Positions 1 through 8,326 of a stretch of 64,000 bases of DNA are shown piece after piece. Within the stretch, counting starts at the first letter, position 1. Every line of letters starts with the position of its first letter. Source of the DNA: Streptomyces halobius (lineage in GTDB: Bacteria > Actinomycetota > Actinomycetes > Streptomycetales > Streptomycetaceae). The stretch is taken from contig NZ_CP086322.1 in NCBI RefSeq assembly GCF_023277745.1, positions 1,612,001 through 1,676,000 on the forward strand. The letters run 5' to 3'. A program made the translations under genes and the position numbers. The notes beneath the pieces were generated by a model that was given only the letters and a program-made list of their open reading frames with translations, was not told the DNA's origin and searched no databases.

Positions 1-6
1 CCCACA

Positions 7-375
7 GTGGGAATGAAGGTGGCTGAGTTTGACTGGACAACAGATTCAGGCAGTTACTCAGAGACAAGCATCACCAAGAAGGTCACATTCCCGGATAAAG
101 TCCTCCTCCGAGACGATAAGCGGCAAGTCCAGACCGCGATCCAAGCCTTCGAGATTGAGGCACGGCACAACAACGGGAAGTACGAATACGCCTTCGGGGC
201 GGCAAAGGTGGACGCTAAAGTCACAGATGTCGAGGACGGCAAGACGGTCACGGTCAAGATCACCGCGCAGCTGCGCCCGAAGAACCCGGATGCCGATGGG
301 AGGACTTTCCAGTTTCGGGTTAAGGGTCGCGTACTCGCTACCGCTCTCCTGGACACCACGTTCACATTGCCCTGA
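7..375 (+). CDS. hypothetical protein, possibly 5'-partial
   Basis: I do not recognise this 122-residue product. It is acidic to neutral and rich in alternating hydrophobic and polar stretches (for example VTVKITAQLRP and FQFRVKGRVLA), which suggests a mostly beta fold. There is no signal peptide, membrane segment or cysteine. The frame is open to base 1, so the GTG at 7 or ATG at 13 may be internal and the true start may lie outside the window. Base composition is clearly less GC-rich than the genes after 2.4 kb, matching the neighbouring lsr2 and suggesting foreign origin. It converges on lsr2 across a hairpin at 441-467. Confidence 0.6.
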   Translation: MGMKVAEFDWTTDSGSYSETSITKKVTFPDKVLLRDDKRQVQTAIQAFEIEARHNNGKYEYAFGAAKVDAKVTDVEDGKTVTVKITAQLRPKNPDADGRTFQFRVKGRVLATALLDTTFTLP

Positions 376-440
376 GCCTGGGCCCTGCTCTGTCGGCGTG
401 CCCGACCACCCGCCGACACAGTTCGCACATCGCAAGCAAG

Positions 441-467
441 GCCCCCTCTCCATCACGAAGAGGGGGC
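441..467. terminator. bidirectional hairpin terminator
   Basis: A perfect 9-bp stem (GCCCCCTCT paired with AGAGGGGGC) with a 9-base loop lies between the convergent ends of the hypothetical gene (stop at 375) and lsr2 (stop at 496). It could stop transcription from both sides. Little T-tract is present, as is usual in Streptomyces. Confidence 0.6.
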
Positions 468-495
468 TTCGAGCAGTGATCCAAGGTCGAAGGTG

Positions 496-828
496 TCAGT
501 GGCCCTTCGCGTAGGCTTCCCGGATTTCAGCCGATACCCGACCGCGGTTGCTAACGTCGTAGCCCTGCTCCTTAGCCCAAGCCCTGATCTTCGCGGTATC
601 TTCGCCGCCGGCTGCCTTGGCTTGCCGCGCCCCCCGGGCCTTGGTCCTCCCAGTCTTCCGGGCCGCCTTCACGAACGGGCCGAACGCCTCAAGCATCTGT
701 TCGTAGCTGTCCGGGCCAAGGTCGATCTCGTAAGTCACACCATCAATAGAGAAGGTATGGGTGGCGGCCTCCTCGGCCTCTTCGCCCGTGAGGTCATCGA
801 TGTAAAGGGTGACGATCTTCTGTGCCAT
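496..828 (-). CDS. lsr2: Lsr2 family nucleoid-associated protein
   Basis: A 110-residue Lsr2 homologue. The N-terminal dimerisation region begins MAQKIVTLYIDDL and is followed by a beta-rich segment typical of the family (about residues 25-50). The C-terminal DNA-binding domain (about 78-110) contains the AT-hook-like NRGRVS motif at residues 95-100. Lsr2 binds AT-rich DNA and silences foreign genes. I chose the start at 828 rather than the upstream ATG at 846 because MAQK is the family start and a TATAAT box sits just upstream. Low GC and neighbouring broken genes suggest this is an accessory paralogue carried by an acquired element rather than the main chromosomal copy; that is inference. 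Confidence 0.9.
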   Translation of the reverse strand: MAQKIVTLYIDDLTGEEAEEAATHTFSIDGVTYEIDLGPDSYEQMLEAFGPFVKAARKTGRTKARGARQAKAAGGEDTAKIRAWAKEQGYDVSNRGRVSAEIREAYAKGH

Positions 829-846
829 GCGCGGATTATAGAGCAC
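829..846 (-). promoter_or_regulatory. putative leaderless promoter of lsr2
   Basis: Reading the minus strand, a perfect TATAAT hexamer occupies 840-835, six bases before the ATG at 828. A -10 box at this distance would place the transcription start on or next to the A of ATG, giving a leaderless mRNA. No Shine-Dalgarno sequence lies in the short gap. The -35 region is not convincing. Confidence 0.45.
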
Positions 847-886
847 CTTGAGAGTAGTGTGCCCCCTGAGGCCACGAAAAGAGTAA

Positions 887-908
887 AGGCCCCTCCGCAG
901 AGGAGCCT
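887..908 (-). terminator. terminator of the DUF397 gene
   Basis: An imperfect inverted repeat (AGGCCCCTC, loop CGCA, GAGGAGCCT) lies just downstream of the DUF397 stop codon at 923 on the minus strand. It separates that gene from the lsr2 promoter. Confidence 0.45.
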
Positions 909-922
909 GGCACTAGTCCTTC

Positions 923-1108
923 TCAGACGCTGAAGGTCTTGCTAAATTCCACGAAATTTACCCAGGAGACTGACGGGAAGGCCAGAGTTCCGCCGTCCCG
1001 GTTCTTGGTGTCTCGGACCATCACTTTGGACGGGCCAATATCGGCCACTTCCACGCAGTTATCCTGCTTTGTGTGCGAACTGGTACGCCAGCTCGGCTTC
1101 GTAGTCAT
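923..1108 (-). CDS. DUF397 domain-containing protein
   Basis: A 61-residue protein with the full DUF397 pattern: WRTSSHT near the start, NCVEVADI, VMVRDTKNRDGGTLAF, and a C-terminal W-x-x-F-V segment. DUF397 proteins in streptomycetes usually sit directly beside a DUF5753 helix-turn-helix regulator; BldB is a distant relative. Here the expected partner is only a 3' fragment (1120-1260), so this copy has probably lost its cognate regulator. The stop of the fragment lies about 11 bases upstream of this start codon, as in an operon. GC is lower than average for the window. Confidence 0.85.
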   Translation of the reverse strand: MTTKPSWRTSSHTKQDNCVEVADIGPSKVMVRDTKNRDGGTLAFPSVSWVNFVEFSKTFSV

Positions 1109-1119
1109 GATTTTGCCCC

Positions 1120-1260
1120 CTAATCAGTAGGTATTTGATCAAAATGCTGAATCGCGGCGAAGATGAGGTCCCGTGCGGTGTTCCCGTATACAGCTGACTG
1201 CTTCAGGAGGGAAAACGCCTTAACATAAAGCTCGATCTCTCGGGGTTGCGTGACGGTCCC
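1120..1260 (-). pseudogene. truncated XRE/DUF5753 regulator (3' remnant)
   Basis: Reading the minus strand, an open frame of about 45 codons ends in TAG at 1122-1120. It encodes a piece typical of the extreme C-terminus of DUF5753 XRE-type regulators: PREIELYVKAFSLL, then AVYGNTARDLIFAAI, ending DQIPTD. The frame is closed upstream by TGA (1263-1261), and no helix-turn-helix or main DUF5753 body is present in any frame nearby. The fragment precedes a DUF397 gene exactly where the intact regulator should be. The 5' part was probably removed by a deletion or by insertion or excision of an element. Confidence 0.6.
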
Positions 1261-1599
1261 TCATGACGGATCGACCGAGCGCGAACATCACCCTTCGGCA
1301 GCGGCGTTCTGGCTCGGCCGGTGGCCACGCGGAGTCCTGCCATCGTTGCTCTGACGCCTGGCTCCACCGCCGTACGCTGCCCCCGTCGTGCATGGGCAGG
1401 GCCTTCCGCTGACTGATCATCTAGAGGCTGACTCGTAACTGTTGTGGCCATCGGGTGGTGGGTGGGACTCCGCACTATGCACGGTGCTCCGGTGCCACGT
1501 TCGGGTGAATCAGCGTGCCCTCCGGACTGGGGCGTACGACGATGCGGAAATTCCCTTTGCGGTCCCGTCAACGAGGCGGGGCTGAACCCAGGAGAAATC
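1261..1599. other. non-coding stretch at island edge
   Basis: No supported gene. The open frames here lack ribosome binding sites and recognisable domains. Base composition shifts toward typical high GC across this interval, which would fit an insertion boundary, but I see no attachment-site repeat or tRNA end. Confidence 0.3.
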
Positions 1600-1773
1600 A
1601 TGCGTCTTCGTGCTCTTGCCATTGCCGCCTGCGCCATCGCCCTGCTCTCCGCCGTCGCTCCCTGGGCAGCCGCCCAGCCCAACGGAGTGGACGTCGATGA
1701 GTGCCGCACTGAGGTCAGCTTCCTTGGCATCCCCATCACGGCTACGGGCCCCGAGGGGTCGAATTGCGAGTGA
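1600..1773 (+). CDS. small secreted peptide
   Basis: A 57-residue product that begins with a clear signal peptide (MRLRALAIAACAIALLSAV, ending in an AAA-type cleavage region near residue 25). The predicted mature part is about 31 residues with exactly two cysteines, which could form one disulfide. The ATG at 1600 has a good ribosome binding site (AGGAG at 1590-1594), which decides this start over longer upstream frames. No family is recognised. Small secreted two-cysteine peptides are common in streptomycetes, and the function cannot be inferred from sequence. Confidence 0.6.
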   Translation: MRLRALAIAACAIALLSAVAPWAAAQPNGVDVDECRTEVSFLGIPITATGPEGSNCE

Positions 1774-1956
1774 TCAGGCCAACGCCGCGAGTGAGGTCGA
1801 CGTTGTGGTCGGCCGCCGGGACCGCCTGAAGGCTGTCTCGTGACACTGGAGCGGCATGCGTCGGCGGACATATGGGTCCATCAATGCATGAATGAATCAA
1901 TAGCAGAATGAGGTAGCTCAGCGTCTCCGCCAAGCTATCGATCCGGATGCGTAACA

Positions 1957-1979
1957 CCCCAGCCTGTTACGGGCTGGGG
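1957..1979. terminator. hairpin, probable terminator
   Basis: A perfect 8-bp stem (CCCCAGCC with GGCTGGGG) and 7-base loop lie about 185 bases downstream of the small secreted peptide gene. The bases from 1774 to here hold no recognisable gene. Confidence 0.4.
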
Positions 1980-2049
1980 CGCATGGATGGACGGCCGCCC
2001 GTGATCGTGCACCCGCCTGTTGATGGGCATCGCCGCGTGACGATCCGGG

Positions 2050-2193
2050 GTGAGCGGGGGCACGGCGAGGAGGCTTGCAGACCTCATGGAGTTCCTGCGG
2101 CGGGCAGGCGTTGCCGAGGACGACGTGAACCTCGATTATCCGGCATTCATCGAGTGGCGAGGTGGCGGCCCTGATCACTGGCTGGAGCCGTAG
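2050..2193 (+). CDS. short ORF or 3' gene fragment, unknown
   Basis: An open frame from a GTG at 2050 (or ATG at 2086) to TAG at 2193 encodes at most 47 residues. It ends in a protein-like segment with the residues DDVNLDYPAFIEW and a GGGPDHW motif. Codon use is plausible for Streptomyces and a GA-rich stretch precedes the ATG. It reads like the C-terminal end of a larger protein, and the frame is closed just upstream by TGA at 2038. I cannot assign a family. It may be a remnant like the XRE fragment nearby. Confidence 0.25.
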   Translation: MSGGTARRLADLMEFLRRAGVAEDDVNLDYPAFIEWRGGGPDHWLEP

Positions 2194-2260
2194 CGCTGGG
2201 CTGGCTGAACAGACCCGGCCGAGTGAATGAATCATCGAGCGACGGACACCACACCAGCTG

Positions 2261-2455
2261 TCAGGACTTCACCGTCCGGGTTCGGACCACAATTCGCGAC
2301 GCACCGCGAGAGGTGGGTAAGGGCGTGAATTGCTGGGGCACCTGTTTCCGTTCGACCCGAGGCCTGCCGTCGATCGCCCCCAACACACGCTCGCGCTCGT
2401 CGCGCGGCAAGGCGCCTAACATCCGGGCCATCTTGCTCAGGTCGTCCACTGGCAT
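2261..2455 (-). CDS. small hypothetical protein coupled to MBL-fold hydrolase
   Basis: A 64-residue basic protein beginning [17 protein letters not shown]. The first 30 residues look helical and the last 30 are rich in Arg, Pro and Ser. Its ATG overlaps the stop codon of the upstream hydrolase gene as TGATG, the usual sign of translational coupling. That overlap is the main reason to accept it as real. No domain is recognised and no partner other than the hydrolase is evident. Confidence 0.5.
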   Translation of the reverse strand: MPVDDLSKMARMLGALPRDERERVLGAIDGRPRVERKQVPQQFTPLPTSRGASRIVVRTRTVKS

Positions 2456-3684
2456 CACCGCTCGCCCGCGAGTTCGAGGTCGTGGGCGGGCTCCGAAGTG
2501 ACATCCAGAGGCGACGGCCGGCGCCAGGGATGGGCGATGGGCGCGGATACTGCCCGCCACCAGGGATCTACAGGGAGGATTCCGGTGGGTTCGAACGACT
2601 CGCCTGGCCGTGGGAACGCGACGGACTGCCCGACCTCTTCTGCTGCATCTCTCGTCCACTCTCCCGGCTCGGCCCACGGGTGCGGGGCGAGCTTGAAGGT
2701 GCCCCAGTGGATGGGGAGCATCACGCCGCCGGGCTTGCGTCCTTGCAGGTCAAGGTGTGCCTGGACACCTTGAGCGGGAGTCATGTGTATGTCTGGCCAC
2801 GCTCCGGGCAGCGGCGTACGATCCGTGTGGTTCTTGGGCCAGAAGTCGCTGTACGCGCCGATCTGGATCATCGTCGCGTCGAACGGCCCGTGTGCCGCGC
2901 CGATCTCCGCGAATCCGGGGAAGTAACCGGTGTCGCCGCTGTGGTAAACGCGGTGCTCGGGTCCTTCGACCGCCCAGGACGCCCACAGCGTGTGCTGCGG
3001 ACCGCGCGGTCCACGGCCGCAGAAGTGCTGCGCGGGCGCGGCGGTGAGGGTCAGCCCACCGACGCGGGTGGACTCGTGCCAGTCCAGCTCGGTGATCCGC
3101 TCCGCCGGGACGCCCCAGAACTCCAGGTCGGCGCCGATGCCGAGCGGGACGACGAAGGCCGCGCCGGTGCCGGTCAGCGCCTGGATCGTCGGCATGTCGA
3201 GATGGTCGTAGTGATCGTGCGAGATCACCACGGCATCGACGGGAGGGAGCTCCGCCAGCGCGACCGGCACCGGGTGCATCCGCTTCGGCCCGATCCAGCC
3301 GAACGGCGAACAGCGCTCGCCCCAGACAGGGTCGAAGAGCACCCGCTGCCCGTCAATCTCGGCGAGCACACTGGAATGCCCCATCCAGGTGAGCCGCAGT
3401 CCGGAGGCGGGCGGCCGGTCCCATTCCGCCGCGGTCGGACGATGCACCGGAACGCGGCCGACCGGTGCCCGGCACAACCGCCCCTCACGGCTCAGCTGCG
3501 TACGCGCCATCGGCAGCGCCGCCCCCCGGAGCAGCTGCCTGGTCGGTTCCGGATTGCGGAACTGGCCGTCCACGAACTGCGGCGATCTGCGCAACCTGGC
3601 CAGCCGCTCCCCGGTGGGCTCGGCGCCGAAACTCGCGGGACGCAGCGCGGTGAGTGGCGTGCGGCGGGGTCGGGAACCGGTCAC
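2455..3684 (-). CDS. MBL-fold metallo-hydrolase (NAPE-PLD/UlaG-like)
   Basis: A 409-residue metallo-beta-lactamase-fold protein. The metal-binding HDHYDH motif is clear ([14 protein letters not shown], about residues 160-173). The following conserved elements include the pre-motif [19 protein letters not shown] and MLPIHWGTF near the C-terminus. The layout matches the PF12706 group that includes N-acyl-phosphatidylethanolamine phospholipase D and UlaG-type lactonases; the substrate is unknown. I start at the GTG at 3684 because GGAGG lies 5 bases upstream; the frame is open further upstream but without a ribosome binding site. No export signal is evident. It is coupled to the 64-residue protein downstream. 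Confidence 0.85.
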   Translation of the reverse strand: MTGSRPRRTPLTALRPASFGAEPTGERLARLRRSPQFVDGQFRNPEPTRQLLRGAALPMARTQLSREGRLCRAPVGRVPVHRPTAAEWDRPPASGLRLTWMGHSSVLAEIDGQRVLFDPVWGERCSPFGWIGPKRMHPVPVALAELPPVDAVVISHDHYDHLDMPTIQALTGTGAAFVVPLGIGADLEFWGVPAERITELDWHESTRVGGLTLTAAPAQHFCGRGPRGPQHTLWASWAVEGPEHRVYHSGDTGYFPGFAEIGAAHGPFDATMIQIGAYSDFWPKNHTDRTPLPGAWPDIHMTPAQGVQAHLDLQGRKPGGVMLPIHWGTFKLAPHPWAEPGEWTRDAAEEVGQSVAFPRPGESFEPTGILPVDPWWRAVSAPIAHPWRRPSPLDVTSEPAHDLELAGER

Positions 3685-4209
3685 GGCACCTCCATGGTCG
3701 GGGCGGTCGCAAAGTGAACGGACCGCGCGAACGAGGGGTTCCGGCGCGCCGGGCGGCCCGGCTCCGCTCCCGGCGCTCGACACGAGGCGGGACACCCGCG
3801 TCCACACCATCACCCTCATCCTCACAGGCCAACGGCGCGAGCGGCCGGGGCATTCCTGGGGCGGGGACGAGGGGAGTCGGGGTGGATTGGGGCTCCGGTC
3901 GTGGACGGGGGCGTCCGGGTATGGGCGTCGAGTGGGGGCATCCGGGGCCTGGGGACGGGCATGGGCGTCCCAAAGCGTGGGGCGACCGCGTCCGGCATCC
4001 CTCCGGCATCGGTGATTGCCTGGGCCGCTGCTCGGCGGGCCGCACGTTCTGTGGGGTCCGAGGCGGGGCGCCCCTTATCGGAGCCTCCGCTTCCGGACTT
4101 CCGGGACCCTCCGTCTTCGGGCCCTTCCCTGCCGGGGCCGCACGTTTCCGGAGCCGTCCGTTTCTCGGGCCTCCGCCGGGCAGCCGGCGGAACTCACTGC
4201 CGGGGCGGC
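3685..4209. other. long non-coding, G-rich interval
   Basis: Between the MBL hydrolase and the FAD oxidoreductase remnant there are about 525 bases without a supported gene. The plus strand carries a dense cluster of G runs, five GGGG tracts between 3858 and 3892, plus several GGGCGTCC-type short repeats. The minus-strand frames here are only run-on tails. Confidence 0.5.
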
Positions 4210-5615
4210 TCACACCGGCTCGATGCCGGCCGGGAGGGTGGGGAGTCCCGGCCGACGTGGCAGGAAGACGGTGCGGAACACGATGCGGGGTGCGGCGAGA
4301 CGGGACAGCGGGGCGGTGAGACAGAAGACATCGCGGAAGGTCGCGCCGACGACGGGATCGATGGCGGCGCGGGCCATCAGCCGGTCGAAGTACCACGTGC
4401 TCAGCCGCTCGCCCAGGCTCGCCCGGGCGTCGTCGTCCCTCACGTACGGGCGGTCCGCGCCGACCGCGGCGACCCAGGCGGGGTCCGCGGCACGGGCCAC
4501 CGCCCGCTGCGCCTGGGCGGCACCCCCGGGGCGCAGGCCACCGCCCACGTCCAGCGTGCGGCGCACCTCCAGGGCCCCGAGTGGCCGCAACCGACATGCC
4601 CTGCCCGTACACGGGATTGAAGGTGCAGTTGGCGTCGCCCAGGACGAGGAACCCTTCGGGCACGGCACCGGAACGCTCGAAGTGCCGACGGCGGTTGCAG
4701 GTGTCGCGGAAGCCGTGCACCGGCGAGACCGGCTCGGCGTGCGCGAGCAGTTCACGGACGTACGGGTCGCCGATCGTGGCGCTGAATTCGGTGAACTCCG
4801 CCGCGTCCGTGGGCGGGTGGTGCCCGCACCCCGGACAGCGTCAGCAGCCACTTGCCGTCCTCGACCGGGACGTACGCGCCACCGCGCGGGCACTCCGGCC
4901 AGCCGGGGATGTTGACACCGGCGTCCGGCGCGCCGGCCGGGCCGCTGGGACGATACATACGGGTGGCGTAGGCGATCCCGGCGTCGACGGTCTCCTCGTG
5001 CGGCGCGGTCCGGCCGAGTCCGGCGTACCACTGGGGCGCCCGGGAACCGCGGCCCGAGGCATCCACGACCAGCGCAGCGGAGAGCACACACTCGGCCGCG
5101 CCAGCGTGCTCACCGTTCCGTGACCGTACGCGTACTCCGGTCACGCGCTGGGCGTCCCTGGTGAGGCCGGTTGCCTCGGTCGCCTCCAGGACCTCGACTC
5201 GGGTGGGCGAGTCGGCGGCCGCGTGCAGCGCCCGCTCCCGTAAGACCGCGTCCAGCACGGGCCGTGTCATGCTCAGCGTGGGGTGCCGACGCTCGTCGAA
5301 GCGCCGCTGCCAGCCGGTGGGGGTACGGGTGAGCAGATCGCGCGGCAGATACAGGCTCCGCGCCCCGGCCTCGGTCAGCGCAGCGACAGTGCCGGGCAGC
5401 AGGGTGGCCAGCGCGCGCTGGCCACCGCTCAGGAGAATGTGCAGATGGCGGGCCTGCGGGACGCCTTTGCGGAAAGCGCGCCCCGCCGGATACCGGTCAC
5501 GCTCGACGACGGTGATCGCGTCCGCATGCCCCAACAGGGCGGTGACGGCGAGCATCCCGGCGAGCCCCCCGCCGATCACGATCGCGGTGCGCTCACCATG
5601 GGCGCGATCTGTCAT
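4210..5615 (-). pseudogene. FAD-dependent oxidoreductase, two frameshifts
   Basis: A flavoprotein of the aromatic-hydroxylase/geranylgeranyl-reductase type, about 467 residues if repaired. The N-terminus has the FAD-binding GGGLAGMLA motif (residues 16-24) and an ERDRYPAGRAFRKG segment. The C-terminal half has the second FAD signature [18 protein letters not shown]. The frame is broken twice. Near 4825-4835 one extra base lies after LTLSGVR. At about 4582 an extra base interrupts VAA-LGALEV. Removing one base at each site restores one continuous family-like protein ending at 4210. Both lesions are single-base insertions, so they could be sequencing errors or early decay. The gene diverges from the PfkB kinase. 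Confidence 0.75.
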
Positions 5616-6049
5616 TCCTGCTCCGCTTCCCGTCGGCCGGTCACTGCTGACCGCTGCTTGATCACCTTGACCAATTCGGTCGGACCCGTCCGGCCCGTCC
5701 GGGTCGTCCGGGTCGATGGACTCGCTCGGTCCGATCGGCTTGCGAGCCTTGATCGTTGACGGGCCTCAGGCTTCAGTGCACACCACATCCTGTCAACGCC
5801 CCTTCCTGGCCAACCGGCTCAAGGCTTCACCGTCCACGCGTTATCGGAAGCGGGTCCGTCGGCCTCGGAATCGCACCGACTGGATCACCAGCCCGGCGCG
5901 CCACCGACCGCCACTCCCGGAAACTCTTTCCCCTCGCCCGTCACGCCAGTCCCCAACGTCCCGTTATGCGGCGACTCTGCGTCTAGAATCCCGCCTGCGG
6001 ACGCACCGTCCGCGGGCGGTCTCACCAGCAAAGGGACACGAGGACGCTT
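5616..6049. other. divergent intergenic region
   Basis: A 434-base gap separates two divergent genes and presumably holds both promoters. Near the left end there are tandem GGTCCGTCC/GGTCGTCC-like short repeats (about 5675-5715). No RNA gene or ORF is supported. Confidence 0.35.
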
Positions 6050-7168
6050 GTGACACATCAGCAGGAAAATAAGCCGTACGACGTCCTGGTCGTCGGGGGA
6101 TCGGGCGTGGACACCATCGTGCGCGTCGGCGCACTTCCCGTGCCGTCCGCCGACTCCTACGCGGTGCCGCCCATTCGGGAATGGGCGGGACACACAGGCA
6201 CCGGAGTCGCGCTCGGCTGCGCGACGCTCGGACTCGCCACCGGATTCGTGGATTTCATCGGCGACGACCCGCAAGGCACGCTGATCCGTGAGCGCCTTGC
6301 CGGTACCGGCGTCGACTTCCGGCCGCTGATCTCGCCGCACGGCACCCGGCGTGCCGTCAACCTCGTCGCCCCCGACGGCCGCCGGACGTCCTTCTACGAC
6401 GCCCGCGACCCGCTCGACCTGCGTATGCCCGCCGAACACTACCTGCCCGCTCTTCGCCGTGCCCGCCACGTCCATCTGTCGATCACGAACTTCGCCCGCT
6501 TTCTGTACGACGACATCGAAGCCCGGGGCATCCCCGTCTCCACCGACCTCCACAACTGGAACGGAGCCACCGAACATCACCGGGAGTTCGCGCTCCGATC
6601 CGACCTCGTGTTCCTCAGCACGGCCGGGGCGCGCGAGCGGATCGGGCCCGTCATGCGGGAGATTCTCCGCAAGGGACGCGCCGAGGCGGTGATCGCGACG
6701 GCCGGTGCGGGCGGCGCCTATCTGCTCACCCCCGACGACCGGACCCCACGGCTGATCCCCGCCGCGGTCCCGCCCGGCCCCGTCGTGGACAGCAACGGCG
6801 CGGGCGACGCCTTCACCTGTGGATTCCTCTACGGCCGGCTGGCGGGCCGGGACCTTGAGGAGTGCGCACGCCTGGGCGCCGTCGCGGGGGCCCACGCATG
6901 CACCGCGCATGGCACCCACACCGCCCTCATCAAGCCGGACGAACTCCACTACGCCCTCAACACTCCCCGCACCGCGGCCACGCCCCCGGCTGCCCCGGAC
7001 CCGCTCACGGCCACGGGCCCCGCAGTCGCCACCGCCACCGCCGCGACCACAGCCCCCACCACAGTCGTGGCACAGGTCAGAGCCGCTGCCGCACCCGAGA
7101 GCGCGGGACTTCCGAGAACCGATCTCCCGGGTGCGTCGGGCGCTCACGTCTCGCGTACCGGTGCATAG
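6050..7168 (+). CDS. PfkB family carbohydrate kinase
   Basis: A 372-residue ribokinase-family sugar or nucleoside kinase. The family entry motif is at residues 14-22 (VVGGSGVDT), the glycine-rich GHTGTGVALG at 47-56, and the ATP/anion-hole motif SNGAGDAF at 248-255 with catalytic Asp253. The substrate cannot be told from sequence. The C-terminal 65 residues after about 306 are Ala/Thr/Pro-rich and look disordered; they are longer than the usual family end. The GTG start at 6050 follows a GAGG at about 6038. Its 3' end overlaps the convergent DUF6745 gene by 25 bases. Confidence 0.85.
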   Translation: MTHQQENKPYDVLVVGGSGVDTIVRVGALPVPSADSYAVPPIREWAGHTGTGVALGCATLGLATGFVDFIGDDPQGTLIRERLAGTGVDFRPLISPHGTRRAVNLVAPDGRRTSFYDARDPLDLRMPAEHYLPALRRARHVHLSITNFARFLYDDIEARGIPVSTDLHNWNGATEHHREFALRSDLVFLSTAGARERIGPVMREILRKGRAEAVIATAGAGGAYLLTPDDRTPRLIPAAVPPGPVVDSNGAGDAFTCGFLYGRLAGRDLEECARLGAVAGAHACTAHGTHTALIKPDELHYALNTPRTAATPPAAPDPLTATGPAVATATAATTAPTTVVAQVRAAAAPESAGLPRTDLPGASGAHVSRTGA

Positions 7169-8238
7169 ACCTCCTCTCCCAGCCCGAAGGTCCATGCGAC
7201 GCCTTCCCGCGCCGTACGGGTCCGAGGCGGTACCCGCAGCCAGTACGTGCGGCAGGTGCCGTCCGGCTCGGGCGTGGAGTTGACCACCTCCACCATCACC
7301 ACCGGCTCATCGTTTTCCAGATCGATACGCCAGAGGACACCCGTTTCATCGCGGTGCAGCGGCTTCGCCCCCGACTCGTCGAGATAGCGGTCGTAGCCGT
7401 AGAACTCCAGCATGACCCGGCGTAGTTCGGCGTTCTCCTCCTTCCGGATGCGCTCCGGTGTCAGGTCGGACAGTCCGTCCAGGAAGGTGGCCGGTACCGG
7501 CATCCCGCGCCAGGCATACAGGGCGAACCCGTCGGGGAAGGCGAGGGCCGGGCCGTCGCCCCGGTCCAGCCGCCCGGCCTCGTCGCGATGCAGCTCGACC
7601 GGCCGCTCGGCGATGATCGCCACCTTCTCGTACGGCCACCACCACCCGGCGCTTCGCGCCACCGCAGCGATGCCCGCCAGCCGCTCACCGGTCCCCGCGA
7701 ACGCGGCCAGCCAGGGGGCGTCATGCTGCCCGAGCACCACGTCCAGGAGGGCGAGCCGCACCGCCGGCTCGTCCTGCGGTGTCTCGGCCAGGGCCTCCAC
7801 CACCCCGGTACGTATCCGCTCGGCGAGAGCGTGGGTGGTATCCCACAACCGGCCACCGGTCAGCCCCCATCGTTCGCCCCAGGCCGCCCGGCCCAACCCC
7901 TCGTGCAGCGCGGCCCGTTCGGCGGCCCAGGGCCGGGTCCGCACCACGTCACGCACGCTCGCCCCCAGCTCTGCCTGCGCGGACGCCAGCACCCGCGCCG
8001 TCGCCTCCCTAGGTGAACCGGCCCACTCCACCCGCTCCGGCTCCGCGAGCCCCGCGAGACGATAGGCCAGCCGCACCCCCGCCTCGGCCGCCGCCCGGTC
8101 CGCCGCCCCCGTCGCGGCCGCCACCTGACGCCACTCCTCGACCTCGGCGGGCCGCACGCCGTCACCGGCATACCGAACCTCGCCCCGCGCTCCTCCAGCC
8201 GCCTCCAAGTCCAAAGCCAGCTCCCCCTTCATCCGCAC
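7144..8238 (-). CDS. DUF6745 domain-containing protein
   Basis: A 364-residue protein that I place in the DUF6745 group from its overall pattern: an N-terminal helical region with many Arg and Ala, GWWWPYEKVAIIAERPVELH in the middle, the GDGPALAFPDGFALYAWRG repeat-like strand, and a C-terminal EVVNSTPEPDGTCRTYWLRVPP segment. The function is unknown. The RPVELHRDEAGRLDRGDGPA stretch resembles the short PLHRDETG stretch further on, so the protein may hold internal sequence repeats. I start at GTG 8238 because GGGAGAA lies 7 bases upstream; the frame is open to 8283. It is followed upstream by a small partner gene and is divergent from the STM4015-4011 operon. Confidence 0.7.
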   Translation of the reverse strand: MRMKGELALDLEAAGGARGEVRYAGDGVRPAEVEEWRQVAAATGAADRAAAEAGVRLAYRLAGLAEPERVEWAGSPREATARVLASAQAELGASVRDVVRTRPWAAERAALHEGLGRAAWGERWGLTGGRLWDTTHALAERIRTGVVEALAETPQDEPAVRLALLDVVLGQHDAPWLAAFAGTGERLAGIAAVARSAGWWWPYEKVAIIAERPVELHRDEAGRLDRGDGPALAFPDGFALYAWRGMPVPATFLDGLSDLTPERIRKEENAELRRVMLEFYGYDRYLDESGAKPLHRDETGVLWRIDLENDEPVVMVEVVNSTPEPDGTCRTYWLRVPPRTRTAREGVAWTFGLGEEVYAPVRET

Positions 8239-8326
8239 AACTTCTCCCGCCCGTTCATCGCCCGCCTGCCGGCCCGCACTCACTTGTCAAGCCACTCGTC
8301 AGCTCCTGCCTGCCCTTCCCCCGCCG

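Noticed and set aside
2482..3717. Long plus-strand open frame of about 411 codons
   Set aside because: It is the antisense shadow of the MBL-fold hydrolase; no domain and no ribosome binding site.
5885..7195. 436-codon minus-strand frame over the PfkB gene
   Set aside because: Composition is Gly/Arg-rich and it is the reverse shadow of a well-supported kinase.
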